Below, piece after piece: positions 1 to 11,640 of a stretch of DNA of 64,000 nt. The translations under genes and the position numbers were made by a program. Origin of the DNA: Macrotis lagotis (lineage: Eukaryota > Chordata > Mammalia > Peramelemorphia > Peramelidae); contig NC_133665.1 in assembly GCF_037893015.1 (NCBI RefSeq), forward strand, positions 37,692,246 through 37,756,245, read 5' to 3'. The notes below the pieces were generated by a model. It was not told where the DNA came from. It searched no databases and saw only the letters and a list, made by a program, of their open reading frames with translations. Within the stretch, counting starts at the first letter, position 1; each line of letters starts with the position of its first letter.

Positions 1-2058
1 TGAATCTCTATATTTACTTGAATAATTTTCTCCTTCGTCCTCACTTTTACTTCAAAATGAAATTAAGAAATTATAATATGCTCCATAATTAACAGTTTTC
101 ATTCATCTATGTGTATAACTAATCCAGTCACTTTCTTTTTGGTCCTCAGTTTCCTCCTCTCTAAAATGGACATGGAGTGGGGAGAATTATACTAAATTAC
201 CTCAGAGGTCCATTCTGGCTCTCTAAAACTATAACATCATCTTAGATATTAACTTTTCCCTTTAATTATTTTTAATGAAATCATTCAAAATTATTACCTC
301 AACTAAGTGGTAAAGTTAGGAGGAATATTTATCTTCTACTATATCTCCTCTTTTTTTTAACAACTCCTTAATTAGTCATAATGAAAAACTAAGAGAATTT
401 AGGAAAGAGTGAGAGACAATAAGACAGATGAAGAGACAGAGAGGAGAGACAGAGACAGAGACAGATTAAAAAATTTGATCCCTATTAGAGTCCATTTGCT
501 TTGTACCACATAGTAGTGCATGGTCTAATCCTTGGCCAATCATCTTGATAATGCATGCCTTCCATTCCATCAATGACTTAGCAAGAAAGTACAGACAACT
601 CTACACAATCAATCACATATATACAAAGGGAAAAAATCAAATTCCATGTCATTTTGTTAATGGGTCAGTAATGTCATCTTTGTAGATGGAACAACAATAT
701 ATGTTGTTGCCTCCAAGTCTTCAATGGTTAACTGCCTTCCTCTAAATGTATTTCATACTAACCTTATATTTCCCTTCTCTATAAGGCCTCCCACTATTCA
801 GTTTAAAGTCATCGAAAAACAAATGCTGAAGAACTGGGTACATGCTTACATATAAATACGAAAGAATGTCACACATCAAAGATCAATCACTATAACCAGA
901 AACAATACAGGTAAAATTCCAAATAATAAGAAATTTGCTAATTGGTTCTACTTATGACCCCCAATTACCAGATTTCCATGACCATTACTTACTTACTACT
1001 CCTGAAACCACTGCCAATCCTTTATTAACTGGCCTCCCCAACTCTGAGTCTCCTCCACCCCAGATAATTCAGATAACACAGGAAAGCAATCAGATTCACT
1101 ATGAGATTCCACTAAATAGAACTATCACCTATAAATACTCTTAAGATGGACCCATTGGTCCACCTCAATAAAGATTTATCAATGAAACCTCTAAAATATT
1201 TCTCATGCCAGATTTACTTTCAGAAAATCAGTGTCCTCTAAAAATGCTCACTTACAATAAAATCCCAAATCTTCCTTTCATATCCAGATACAATCAATGG
1301 TCTTCCTTCTTGAGGTTCCCAGAACCTGCTGTGCTGTTAACATCTGTTCTACAGTTGTACAACATTTCCCTCTTTTGTTACAGGCTTAAATCTTACAGAG
1401 GTTGATTAAGAAAGTTCCCACCCATGATGTTTGGCTCCTGGTGAATTAAAACTAGAGGACAATTTCCACTAAGGTAGTTTTGATCAGTAAATTTAGAACA
1501 GTGATTAAAATGCAGCAGGAGGGGATTTAGGTAAGCAACCAGAAAGCATTTTTTCTGGTAATAAGAAACAGTCCTAGAACAGATTACAGAACACAGGTTT
1601 TCTTTCACTGGAGATCATTAAAAAGAAGAGAGATACCCAACTACATGAAATGTTTTAACTGAAGCCAGCTCAGAAATAAGAGGAAAAGACCAGCTGACTC
1701 CTATTGACAATTGTCCAGCCTATATTTCAATAGATTCATAAACCATTAAATTGAGAGGGATATAGGAGATCATCTCTTCCAACCCGATCATTTAATTATG
1801 ATACTATATTAAGCATTAGTAGACTCAGTCATCACCTCCAGGTTTCATTTGGCTGTTTATGGTCTGTAATTGGACTCAGTTTTAAGGAAAATGTAGTTGA
1901 GGGAGGGCTAGCCAGATGGATGATGCATTTATTCACTCACACCCTCAGGCACCCACTGTGATGCTTCTTCTGAAGTTTCTGAATACTACAAGCTGGATGA
2001 CTAATAACTATTCAAGATAGGAATTTTATACAAGATCTTTTATGATTTCAAGCCCCTG
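1..2058. other. Unassigned AT-rich DNA, no gene seen
   Basis: I recognise no gene or repeat family here. It holds a GA/CAGA-rich low-complexity patch (about 408-466). A 69-codon open frame at 935-1144 (Thr/Pro-rich, no recognisable domain) is followed at 1167 by AATAAA, but there is no promoter or exon structure. A short stretch near 1740-1880 resembles the start of an L3/CR1-type relic (TAGGAGATCATCTCTTCCAA). Otherwise I see nothing. Confidence 0.5.
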
Positions 2059-2110
2059 TGCGCACGCACACACACACACATACACACACACACATACACA
2101 CACACACACA
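2059..2110. repeat. (CA)n microsatellite
   Basis: Alternating CA with a few T and CG interruptions (begins GTGCGCACGCACAC). The CpG-containing start suggests a moderately old array. Confidence 0.95.
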
Positions 2111-2189
2111 GTTGATAAGCATTCTCCACCCTATGTCAGGTGGAATTGACTTTGAAATTATTTTGCCTATATTTTATTCAATGAGCAAT

Positions 2190-2325
2190 ATCGTATAATG
2201 GATGGAGAGGTGACCTTGGAGTTATGGAGACTTAGATTCAAGTCTCTTAGTGGCCAGTATAACATTGGACCAGTCACTTAACCTCTGAATACCTGAGATA
2301 ATTCTAAGATTTTAAGTAATTTTTT
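2190..2325 (+). mobile_element. MIR/CORE-SINE relic
   Basis: A tRNA-derived head (TATAATGGATGGAGAGG), a B-box-like ATTCAAGTC and the conserved body with CAGTCACTTAACCTCTGAAT identify an old CORE-SINE (MIR, Mon-1 or Ther-1 type). No target duplication is recognisable. Confidence 0.75.
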
Positions 2326-2629
2326 TAAACTGGATTTCCCCATCTCATCTGGGCTAGAAGTAAGGTAGCTATGACTCCTTAGGTCCACTCCTCAGGGGCT
2401 TACCATATTGGTGTCAGATTTAATGTGGACACTTTTTTTTAGCCCTAATGCAACTTGGAACTACCAAACACAAGCAAACCACCAGCTTCTCAACCTCCCC
2501 ATAGTATGGATATACCACCACACCTACCTCTCAGGAGGGAGAGAAATCCATATAATTTTTCTCTATATATGTTACTTTATATATTATGGTAACATATTAT
2601 TATGGTTAATTGAACAACTCATAAAAATC

Positions 2630-2795
2630 ATAGAATGTTAGATTTGGAAGGGACCACAGATAGCTCATACTCTCATTTTACAAATGAGGACCCTGAGACC
2701 CAGAGAGGTAGAGTTAATTGTTTGAGTCATTAGGCTAAGAAATGCCCAATTAGGGACCAAGATCAAGGTCTTCTACCTTCTGGTCCAGTTTTGTG
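2630..2795 (-). mobile_element. MIR-related relic with an L3/CR1-like end
   Basis: The left end GAATGTTAGATTTGGAAGGG resembles an L3/CR1-like tail. It runs into the antisense MIR core ATTTTACAAATGAGGACCCT and CCCAGAGAGGTAGAG. It lies on the minus strand relative to MIR. Confidence 0.7.
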
Positions 2796-2986
2796 TTCTT
2801 TTGTTTTTAAGTGTAGGTAGAGTCTAGGGACTTTGACCAAGTTACTTAATCAACCTTTCTGGGTTTTGGCTTGCTTAATTATAAATTGAAGATTTGGGGG
2901 ACTCAAATACCTAATGTGTGCCTTCAGTCTAACTATTTATTAAATGTATATGGGATGGGAAAAAGCAGGAGAGGGAAAGAGAGACA

Positions 2987-3050
<64 letters not shown>

Positions 3051-3122
3051 CAGAGAGAGACAGAGAGACAGAGAGACAAAGAGACAAAGAGATAGAGACA
3101 CAGAGAGACAGCAACAGAGACA
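2987..3122. repeat. (CA)n followed by (GACAGA)n/(GA)n
   Basis: About 34 bases of pure CA run into about 100 bases of GAGACAGAGA-type purine-rich repeat. The apparent His-Thr, Arg-Glu or Ser-Leu reading frames across it on both strands are artefacts of the repeat. Confidence 0.95.
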
Positions 3123-3336
3123 GGGTGTTTGCTTTTTTATTTTATAAACTTCTCCAGGTCAAGTTCAGAGCCTATGCCCTATGCTTTTCTTCTTATGCTC
3201 CACATAGGCTAATAGTTCCTCAGTAAATATTCATTGAACAAATGAATGAATTAATGAACAAATGAGTTTAAAACAATGGATTTCTTTCTATACTGAGACA
3301 ACTTCCTGTTAACTGGTTGGATATATACTAAAAAGG

Positions 3337-3785
3337 CATTGTGGTATGGTGGAAAGAGCATTCATTAGACCTGCCTTGTTATTCCTTTAGATACCAAGAA
3401 TATATATTGGGTATTTGATGATTTGAGGTTTAGTCCAGGACATATGGTTTCAGACAATAATAATAGATCACTTTTATATATAGAACTATAAGGTTCACAA
3501 AACCTTTACATAGATTATATCATTTCCTTCTAAAAATAACCTTGTGAGATAGGTGTTAGTATTCCCATTTTGCAGATGTGAAAACTGTAACACAGAGAAA
3601 TGAAGTGTCTTGCCATGGATTACATAGTTAATAAGTTTCTGAGGCATCATTCAAAGTTCAGGCCTCCTGTCACTATCCTCTGTCACCATTCTGCTACCAC
3701 ACTAGGTTATTCTGAGAATCCAATCACATGAAAGTACTTTGAAAATTGTAAAATGCTATATAAATGCAAGGTATCATTACTGATT
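3337..3785 (+). mobile_element. CORE-SINE split by an antisense MIR
   Basis: The 5' head GCATTGTGGTATGGTGGAAA lies at 3337. A 3' end typical of MIR3/CORE-SINEs (AATGCTATATAAATGCAAGG) lies near 3750-3775. Between them sits a separate minus-strand MIR. I infer one plus-strand element split by the later insertion, but two independent relics are possible. Confidence 0.5.
3463..3705 (-). mobile_element. MIR, antisense
   Basis: A nearly complete reverse-complement MIR: TTTACATAGATTATATCATT, TGTGAGATAGGTGTTAGTAT, CCATTTTGCAGATGTGAAAA, then the degenerate tRNA-like end near CATTCTGCTACCACA. Confidence 0.85.
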
Positions 3786-4224
3786 GCCAGAAACTCCAGG
3801 GTATACTGCTATAAGTACATGAAGGCTATTGACATGAGAAATTCCATTGCTACAAATCATACATTACTATAAGATTTTCCTCCTACCTACAAAAGTGTAC
3901 CTCTCCATTGCTTCCATAACTCTGCCTCACTATTTAAAGATACTTGATACTAGTATTAGAATCTTTTTAGTGGATAATTTTGTCAGTGATTTTCTAAAAT
4001 GGTACTAAAGATCACCAAAAGTGGCATAGGGATAGGACTATATTTATCTGTCTCATACAACCAGAAAGTCAAACAGCAGATCAGAATACCTATTACTTAT
4101 TGGATTGATGCAGAACATTCTTTAGGGTATCTATCTTCCTACCACAGTGCTCCACTTCCTAAAACTCTCTGGGACCCTAACTCCTCATTCTGACTCCCAC
4201 TTTCTTTCACTTCAAAGGGGAAAT
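3786..4224. other. Unassigned stretch
   Basis: No gene or repeat recognised. Two overlapping short open frames (3999-4193, 4147-4401) lack domain features, except that the second enters an L1 fragment. Confidence 0.4.
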
Positions 4225-4401
4225 AAGCAAAGACAAGTAGGAATAAAGGAAGGAAAAAATGTTGGATTACTAGCCAGAAAATCTATGGTATTTGAATATA
4301 ATTATAGAACTCTGAAAAATGATGACTATGAAGAATTTAGAGAAACTTGGGAATATTTACATGAACTGATGCAAGGTCAAGTGAGCAAAATCATAGAATA
4401 G
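4225..4401 (+). mobile_element. L1 ORF2 C-terminal fragment
   Basis: The frame reads ...EEFRETWEYLHELMQGQVSKI, matching the end of marsupial L1 ORF2 (FRETWKDLHELM.SEVSR pattern, also seen near 26400 and 59590 here). The element breaks into a microsatellite right after the stop. It is a small 5'- and 3'-truncated relic. Confidence 0.8.
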
Positions 4402-4435
4402 ATATTAATATAGATATATACTACACTTACATACA

Positions 4436-4437
4436 CA

Positions 4438-4517
<80 letters not shown>
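4436..4517. repeat. (CA)n(TA)n compound microsatellite
   Basis: About 53 bases of CA lead directly into about 29 bases of TA, just downstream of the L1 fragment. Long and pure, so likely polymorphic. Confidence 0.97.
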
Positions 4518-4522
<5 letters not shown>

Positions 4523-5479
4523 CATCTATAATAAAACTAAAACAAAACACCACTAAAAGGTAATCAAAATCTTGATCCTAGGAAAAAAACACTGAAACAC
4601 ACTTTTTTCTTCTCTGTAGAGAAATAAGGGGATATGGATGCTAAATGTCACACATATTATCAAACCCAGTGGCTTGGTTAGCCAATCTTTCTTTTTGATA
4701 ATTGTTTTTCTTTGTTAGAAAGTAGTTTTCACACAAAAATAAAAATGAAAAACTGATGGAAAAAGTCATCAATAAAATAATGAATTAAGGAATAAGATAT
4801 TTGCCTTAAATAAATTCAAAATTTTACAGAAAAAAATTAGGAAAATGTGACAAAAGTTTATTTACAAAATAAGTGTGAATTTTTGTTTTATGTGCTAAAA
4901 ATAAAATTAAATTATTTGGATAGATGATTTCTTGTTTTACTTCATAAAGGAAAACATGTGTTATTATAATGATATGCTTTATGCCACAGGGTTTGTTAGC
5001 ACTTTATCTTTTCATTACCAGTTTGTGAAAACTATTGTTGTCTCTTAGAAGTTAGTTTGTAGTAAACTGCTACTTTTTTAAGGAATACAATGATCATAAC
5101 AAATATTTTATCCATGTCTATAGGAGAGTGACAAGATAGAACATGACTGAATGATTGATCAGTCTGGTTCTTAAAGATCATTTTTCAATGGCAGAGAGCA
5201 GCCCTGATAATTAGTAGAACTATCTTAGTTTTTAAATGTATTTGTTAATTTTTCCATGAATGTGTAATGTGTCTCTTTTATTATTCCTACCACACACGTG
5301 CCTTTAGACAAAAACAACAGCAAAATTCTGGGGGTGGAAGGGGGAAAGGGGACCCTTATCATAAAAATAGATAGCCCAACAAAACAAATCCCCACATTAG
5401 CCATGCCTAGAAAATAGATGTCTCTCTGCATTCCTCTGTCAGGAGATGAGTAGAGCGCCTTATCTTCATTCTTCTAGAC
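4518..5479. other. Unassigned AT-rich DNA
   Basis: No gene recognised. The composition (A-runs, AAAATTAGGAAAATGTGACA) is L1-like in places, but I cannot place it in an element. The 68-codon minus-strand frame at 5225-5431 shows no domain. Confidence 0.4.
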
Positions 5480-5700
5480 TCATGATTGATAATTACATTG
5501 ATTGGTTCTTTCAAAGCTGTTTTTCTACACACAATATTGTCATTGTATAGATTGTTCTGGTTCTGCTCCCTTTGCTCTGTATCAGTTCACAGAGGTCTTC
5601 TCAGTTTCCTCTCACACCATCCATTTCATCATTTCTTATCTACAAACTGATAATATTCAATATCATTGTGGTTTTAAAGATTTTTTTATATGGAAAACCT
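5480..5700 (-). mobile_element. L1 3'-end fragment, antisense
   Basis: Reads TTGTTCTGGTTCTGCTCCCT, CAGTTCACAGAGGTCTTCTC and CCATTTCATCATTTCTTATC. This is the reverse complement of the L1 ORF2 C-terminus/3' UTR and parallels the clearer minus-strand L1 at 61941-62607. Confidence 0.7.
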
Positions 5701-5782
5701 TCTGAATGAGTGCAGGTCTGTCAACTTTGTTTAGATTCTCCTGCACTTCACAGTAATTGGAATCAATAGTTAAGGATTAGAG

Positions 5783-5935
5783 AAGTCAGTCAATCAGTAT
5801 TTATTAAGTGCCTACATGGTGTCAGATACTGATAAGTGCTAGAGATACAAAAAAAGAAGTAAAAGATAGTCCCTACCCTCAAGAGATTTACAGTCTAATG
5901 GGGGAAAAGTAGGTCTATAGGTAAATAAATAGCTT
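5783..5935 (-). mobile_element. L2 3' end, antisense
   Basis: Begins CAGTCAATCAGTATTTATTA, then AGTGCCTACATGG, TCCCTACCCTCAAGAGATTT and AGTCTAATGGGGGA. This is the reverse-complement L2 3' end. Confidence 0.85.
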
Positions 5936-6689
5936 AAGTAGCCCATATAGAACCTATCTACATGATGGTGGATAAATAAATGCCTTTCCCTACACTCATT
6001 GAAGCAAAATTTTCAGAATGTGTATGTCTCCCCCATATTCTAATTGATTCAATGTTTGTTCTGATCAACTCAAATGAAAGAAAAACTGACAATAGTATCA
6101 TCATCATTCTCACTTTCAAAATGATCCAAGAGGTCTTGAGAATTTTTTTCCATGAAGAATATAAAAATCAGATTCTGTCTAAGCTCTAATGGGCTATCAC
6201 AGATGGTCACTGATCTCTCTGAATGGATAGTTTTCATATAAAGATTGGAAATGATACATTAATACATCCTGGCTGTTTTTTGTTGCCTGGCTTCCCACAT
6301 TATTGTAAATTTTATGAAATAGCTTGATACTTTCTCATTATTACCAGTTCTTGGCATTCTGAAATATCAGATTTGTCATCTGAAACTTATCTTGTTCTTG
6401 TCAAATTTATGAATTTATGATAACTCTTTTCCTCACCTAACGTAGGATCTTGATGTCTCAATAATTATTCTTACCAGTAATGAAAGAAAACATATGCTGT
6501 TGCCAGTTGTTTTCATATCAGTCGCCTTCTATACCGTTTCCCTTTGTACATCAATTCAATAATGTGTCAGTATGTTACCATGAGTGTGATTGTTCCCTCT
6601 CTTTTCACCATTCTGCTTTAAAAGGAAGAATGACTAATGAATCTGAGAATGTCTATCTGCCATTGGGACCTTTGGAGAGAGCCTTGCCT
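5936..6689. other. Unassigned stretch
   Basis: No gene or repeat recognised. The open frames at 5980-6189 and 6480-6803 have no domain, no codon-usage signal I can defend, and no splice context. Confidence 0.4.
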
Positions 6690-7075
6690 AAATTGGTCAG
6701 TAAATTAGTCAATAAACATTTATTAAGAACAGGGCCAAGGCACTGTGAAATAAGCAGTGAGGATACAAAGATGAAAAAGGAGAAAGACAATTCCTGCATT
6801 TAAGGAACATATGATGGAAAGAAAAAAGACAATACAAAACAAAGATGAAAAGTATGTGGGAGGGGAGATATCTGGTGAGATTCAGAAGAATGCAGTCAAA
6901 TGATAGGCCACTAAGTAGTTCAGTGGATAGAGCATGAGCTCTGGATTCCAGAGGATCTGAATTCAAATCTAGCTTCAATCTCTTAATACTTACCTAGCTG
7001 AGTGACTTTGGGCAAGTCACTTAACACCACTGCCTTGTAAAACCCTAAAAAAAAAAAAATGCAATCAAGTGAGAA
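6690..7075 (-). mobile_element. L2 3' end, antisense, split by a SINE
   Basis: CAATAAACATTTATTAAGAA, AAGGCACTGTGAAATAAGC and AATTCCTGCATTTAAGGAAC mark an antisense L2. A WSINE-type SINE interrupts the region at 6905-7058 with a target duplication. Confidence 0.75.
6905..7058 (+). mobile_element. WSINE-type tRNA-derived SINE
   Basis: Head CACTAAGTAGTTCAGTGGAT, B-box region GAATTCAAATC, TGGGCAAGTCACTTAACACC and an A-rich tail. It is flanked by an imperfect target-site duplication, ATGCAGTCAAATGAT at 6890-6904 and ATGCAATCAAGTGAG at 7059-7073. The divergence marks it as one of the older copies. Confidence 0.92.
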
Positions 7076-7436
7076 ATGAAGTGATACTGGCTTAAATGAG
7101 TCTCTAGGAGGAGCTCTCAGCTCTCTCTACCTTCCAATCACAGGGAAGGAGGGGCTGGAGGAGCAGATGGTATTGGGAAGGTTCCAAGACTGATGTGATA
7201 CTGCAGGGATCCTTGGTCAACTTGTGCCTGAATCTGACCACTGGGAAATTATGTTCAATCTTTGCTCTTTCAGGCTACCTTGGGCTCAAAAGTTCTACAA
7301 AACCCACAAGTGACAAAATACTGGGATGGAAGATACTTAAAACATTGAACAAAACTTTCAGAACTGATGTCTAGAAAATGTTCCCTGATTCCCTCTACTT
7401 CTCAAAATCTTTATCTTCCTTCCTTTAATGAGTAAA
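7074..7436. other. Unassigned stretch
   Basis: No gene or repeat recognised. Slightly GC-richer than its surroundings. Confidence 0.4.
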
Positions 7437-8010
7437 TCAAAAAACAATACCAGCACTGTGTCTAACATTGGGGATACCAGTACAAAGAATCATGATCCCC
7501 AATCATAATGAGTTTACATCCAGACCTGATTTCAAGTGCCACCCTCATTGGAAGCCTTTCCTAATTCTTCCCACCTTTGATAATCTTATACTGACTGATC
7601 CAATTATATTTTAATACTCATAGCATTTAAGCTCCTTGAGGGTAAGAATTTATTTTCATTTTTGTCTCTATATTCCCAGTACCCATGAACAATACCTTGT
7701 TTGTTGCACAAATGAATTCATAGATGAATGAATCTGTTCATGTTTGATGCTAATCCCACCATGAAATCTTCCCTGATAATCCCATAGAGTTCTCTCTTAT
7801 ATGTCCTCTGAACTTCTATGACACATTTTCTGTAGGATTCTTTTGACACAATCTATGTTTTTAAGTTCTCCATTACATTTGCATACCCATGTTCTCTCTC
7901 ACTAAACAAAACAAAGACATTTTAAGAGCAAAGCTATGTCTTTCAGTTATCTTAATCTCCCACTTTATCTTGCATATAATTGTACTCAGTAAATGTTTAT
8001 TGATGAATTA
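7437..8010. mobile_element. Cluster of three L2 3' ends
   Basis: 7437-7524 is an antisense L2 (AGCACTGTGTCTAACATTGG, GGGGATACCAG). 7525-7735 is a sense L2 (AAGCCTTTCCTAATTCTTCC, AAGCTCCTTGAGGGTAAGAA). 7745-8010 is another sense L2 3' region (AAATCTTCCCTGATAATCCC, AGTAAATGTTTATTGATGAA). The order suggests an old L2 tail inserted beside another. Confidence 0.75.
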
Positions 8011-8312
8011 CCTATTCTGTTCAATGTTTTTAGCACTGACTTGGATGAAGACAGAGAGAGCATGCAAATGACACTAAGCTAGGAGGGATAGCTAATGTCC
8101 TGAATGACAGAACCTCGATCTAAAATGTATTAACAAGATGGAGTAATGGAACAAATCTAATAATGTGGACTTTAATAGAGATACATTGAAATTTCAACTC
8201 TGGGATTCAAGATAATAAACCGTACAAGAAGAGCTGGATGGGGTGGAGTAGATGGAAAGCATAGCAAGAGTTCATATGAAAAAGGCATGGGGGTTTCCAT
8301 GGATTGCATAAT

Positions 8313-8450
8313 CTTAGAGAAGCAGTGTGATGTAATGGATAGAGTACTGTACTAAAGACAAGAAGACCAAATTTCAAGTTCCATGTCTGGCACATACTGA
8401 CTGTGGGACCCTGGACAAATCATTTAATCTTTCAGTACTTTAAGCAGTTC
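8313..8450 (+). mobile_element. MIR/CORE-SINE relic
   Basis: GAGAAGCAGTGTGATGTAAT, GATAGAGTACTGTAC, TTTCAAGTTCC and TGGACAAATCATTTAATCTT. This is the standard MIR body in sense orientation. Confidence 0.85.
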
Positions 8451-9000
8451 TCTTAAGACTGTTCATTTTATAGGAGGTATCAATGTGTAATGCTGAAGGG
8501 AATTTCCTCACCCAAAAGTTCTCTATACCAATTAAATCATAGATCCAGTATTTATCCCTATATAGTTTATCCCTTCCACACTGGAAGGGTTAAGATCTGG
8601 AAATTCACATAAAAATTTTTGGTCCTCCATAACAGAGAAGAAATTTGAACTATTATTGTATTAAAAGATAAAATATGTTGACATTATACATTACCATAAT
8701 ATAGTTTATGTATTTTTGAGTTTCTAAACTTTTTTCTGTGACATCACATGTCATCTGCAGTTTCCACAAAGCTCCCCCAAAATTTCCATTTAATGGAGAA
8801 AAGTCAGATGTAGAAAGGATGACTATATTTAAAAATTCAGAATGAGTCAGTAGTATGCAAAAGAAATCAAAAAAGTCATTGTACTTAGGCAACCTTCATA
8901 AAAACAATGAAATGACAATTTTGTTGTCCCACTTCTCTGGTCAATCCACAAATAATTCCATTTTAGGAAGAATATTGATAAGCTGAAGTACCTCTAAATG
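8451..9000. other. Unassigned stretch
   Basis: No gene or repeat recognised. The 79-codon minus-strand frame at 8653-8892 has no visible domain. Confidence 0.4.
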
Positions 9001-9318
9001 AGGTTGACTAGCCTGGTCAGAGGATTCAAAACTATGTCATGTAAGGATTAGCTGAAGTAACTGGAAATGATTAATCTGGAGAAATCTTATGGAGAAGGCA
9101 ACAATAGCTTTGGAATACTTCAAGAGTGACTATGTGGGGGAAAAAAGATTGTGTTTTAGTTACTCTCACCGGACATAAGTAGAACCAAAAACTTATTGTA
9201 AAAGCCATATTTCAGCTAACCAGAAGCTGACTCTTTGGTAATATCTGTAAAAGTGATGCCCACTTCAGATATAGGACTTCTGGATTTTCTTCTACCTTGA
9301 GATTCTATGATTCTACTT
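9001..9318 (+). mobile_element. L3/CR1 3' end
   Basis: CTGGAGAAATCTTATGGAGA, TACTTCAAGAGTGACTATGT and the characteristic CR1-clade terminus GAGATTCTATGATTCTAC. Order and orientation match a mammalian L3 tail. Confidence 0.75.
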
Positions 9319-9357
9319 CTACTGTTTGTCACTCAAAAGAAAGTTCTACTCAAGTAT

Positions 9358-9550
9358 GAGGCATTGTGGCACAGTACAAGGCATGTCGTATTAGGAATCA
9401 GAAGCCTCCGGGTTTAAATTCTAGCTTGAGCTCTTACTTCCTGTGTGACCTTGGACAAGTCACAATCTCTAGGTCTCAGTTTTCTCATATGTAAAAATTA
9501 GGGAATTGGACTAAACCCTTAAGATCTCTCCTAGGTTGAAATCTGGTGTT
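9358..9550 (+). mobile_element. MIR/CORE-SINE
   Basis: GGCATTGTGGCACAGTACAA, GGGTTTAAATTCTAGCTTGA, CTGTGTGACCTTGGACAAGT and TCAGTTTTCTCATATGTAAA. A well preserved body including the CORE. Confidence 0.85.
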
Positions 9551-9869
9551 ATTTCCATACATTACTAATTAAATTTGTTATTCAATTTTTTAAGCTAGAA
9601 AAACCTTCAAAGTTCCTGACTTTGTCTTGTTTTGTGCTCTATGAACCCATCCATAAGCTATTGATTTCAGCAAAAGATGGTATGATTATAAAGCAATGAC
9701 ACTGATTTAAATAAGACACAAAATAACACATATCTCATTGTTTTATGATCACTCTGTATGTAACAACAATATTGTAGTATAGCCCATTTTCTCTACCTCT
9801 ATGGGAGATTAGATATTTTCCAACTATCTTCTAAATTAAGTCTTCTCTGGCCTCATTTCGTTGTTAGGG

Positions 9870-10040
9870 ATCTCTCCCTTCTAATTACCATGTATGCATA
9901 AATGTTGTGTAGTTCCACTCATAGGAGAATGTAAACTCCTTCACGGAAGGAACAAGTTTTATATTTGTCTTTGTTTAATTACTATTTATCATAGTGCCTT
10001 GCAACAATGATCATTAATAAATGATTACTAAATTGAGTTT
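9870..10040 (+). mobile_element. L2 3' end
   Basis: GAATGTAAACTCCTTCACGG, CATAGTGCCTTGCAACA and AATAAATGATTACTAAATTG. This is the L2 terminal pattern in sense orientation. Confidence 0.75.
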
Positions 10041-10319
10041 TAGAGTATTTCTAAACTCCTAACAAAAAATATAATTGATATTATTAAGTCTTTGGCTATG
10101 TTCACTGCCAGTCCTAGAAACAGAGGTTAGAGTATTTCTAAAAATATTTGACAATTTTAGTCAATCACAAATCAGTAGTCTAGGAAGCCAGAATTACTAG
10201 GGAAGCAGTCCCCATGACCGCCTTTATCAATCATTAATTTTATAGATTTGTTTCACAAGGAACAAATGAATCCATATCCACTCTAAACAGGGCTCCAAAT
10301 ATCATTGAATAGCTCCTGG

Positions 10320-10560
10320 AGTGTTTAGAGAACCATAAAAAATTAGAGAATGTCTTTAGGATCATTGGTTCAAACCCACTATAGGAATCTCTATAACATC
10401 TCTGATAAATGGGTAGTCAGCCATTTTTAAAATATTTTAAATACTTTAGAGACATGTATCTCACCGCTTTATAAGAAATTCTATTCCATTTTATACAATT
10501 CTAAAAAACTTTCTTGAATTAACCTAGAATTTATAACTTTAAAACTTTGTTTATTGAGTC
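10320..10560 (-). mobile_element. L3/CR1 3' end, antisense
   Basis: TTAGGATCATTGGTTCAAAC, AGGAATCTCTATAACATCTC, TGATAAATGGGTAGTCAGCC and AAATTCTATTCCATTTTATA follow the reverse-complement L3 3' region in order. Confidence 0.7.
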
Positions 10561-11640
10561 TAATTTTGCTTGCTGGAACAATGTAAAATGTTTGGGTTTT
10601 TTTGTATGTTTTGCCTTAACTTCTCCAAATAGTTTTTCACATTGATTCTGTCAGTTCTAATATTGGCATAGTATGAGGATGTTCTCTTGTTCTTTGGGAC
10701 TCTGGTTCTTGTTCTTCCATAAGCTTTTCACAGGGGAACCACCTTCTATTATAAGAGCCTTCCTCAGGTTCTCTTGGTACTACATGAATACCAAAAGAGC
10801 ATAAAGACCGTTGATTTGCCATCTCTTGATTTTAACACAACACTTTTCTTCTAAAGTCACAAGTCTCTCATATCATCCTTTTCACTGGTTCTTTGTAAAA
10901 CTTTTGGATGGTAATTTGCTATAGCTCACTCAGGCCCTCCATTTGTCTCTTCATTGGTATTTGGGAAACACACAACTTTTTATTCTATGGACACTGTGTT
11001 ATTTCTTGACTTGTAGCCAGCTTTGTGACCCTGCAAAGAAGATAAGCATAATCTTCTCAATCCAAGTAAAAAAATGTTGAACAGAACATGATTGGGGAAA
11101 AGTCTTGTGGTATTTTGCTACAGATCAGTATAGATTAATATTAATCTATACTGTTTGAGAATATAGTTATTCAACAAACTATGATTGTACCTAACTGTAT
11201 TATATTACAGCCCACATTTTATAATCTTATCTGCAGGAATATCATGACTTTGTGAAATACTGCCTTGGAATTAAAATACAATGTGTCTATTATATTTCCT
11301 TAATTCAGTTACTTAGTAGGAATTATTCCCTACCCCACTCCCCAACAGAATATGCTAAGGTTATTTCTAAGAACAATAAGTGAGGAGAATGGGGCAAGAG
11401 GCTGGGAAGGGGAGGGAACAAAGTTTTTACCAAGTTTTTCTTGACATTTCAATTTATAATCCTGAGCTCCAGGGATTATAACCAAATAATATAGCACCAG
11501 AATGCAATGACAACAAAAAAAAAAATGAACACTGAGGAAATTTTCAATAAGGCAACTATTACTATATACTTCCAATATTATTTTGTAGGGACAACCGAAA
11601 GAGCAATATACATTATTAGAGAAATGAGTTATCAAGTAAT
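10561..11640. other. Unassigned stretch containing a perfect palindrome
   Basis: No gene or known repeat recognised. It contains a perfect 28-bp palindrome at 11126-11153 and A/T-runs. The minus-strand frames at 10637-10822 and 11330-11635 have no domain. Confidence 0.4.
11126..11153. repeat. Perfect 28-bp palindrome, no spacer
   Basis: CAGTATAGATTAAT is followed immediately by its exact reverse complement ATTAATCTATACTG. The symmetry ends at T/T on the outside. No surrounding transposon end is visible. Confidence 0.98.

Noticed and set aside
935..1144. 69-codon Thr/Pro-rich frame near an AATAAA
   Set aside because: Considered as a retroviral or gene remnant, but no motif, flanking repeat or splice site supports it.
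2871..3147. Open frames rich in His-Thr and Arg-Glu/Arg-Asp, and Ser-Leu on the other strand
   Set aside because: Translations of a (CA)n/(GA)n microsatellite; no sequence outside the repeat supports a gene.
6480..6803. 107-codon frame
   Set aside because: Its second half runs into an antisense L2; no domain.
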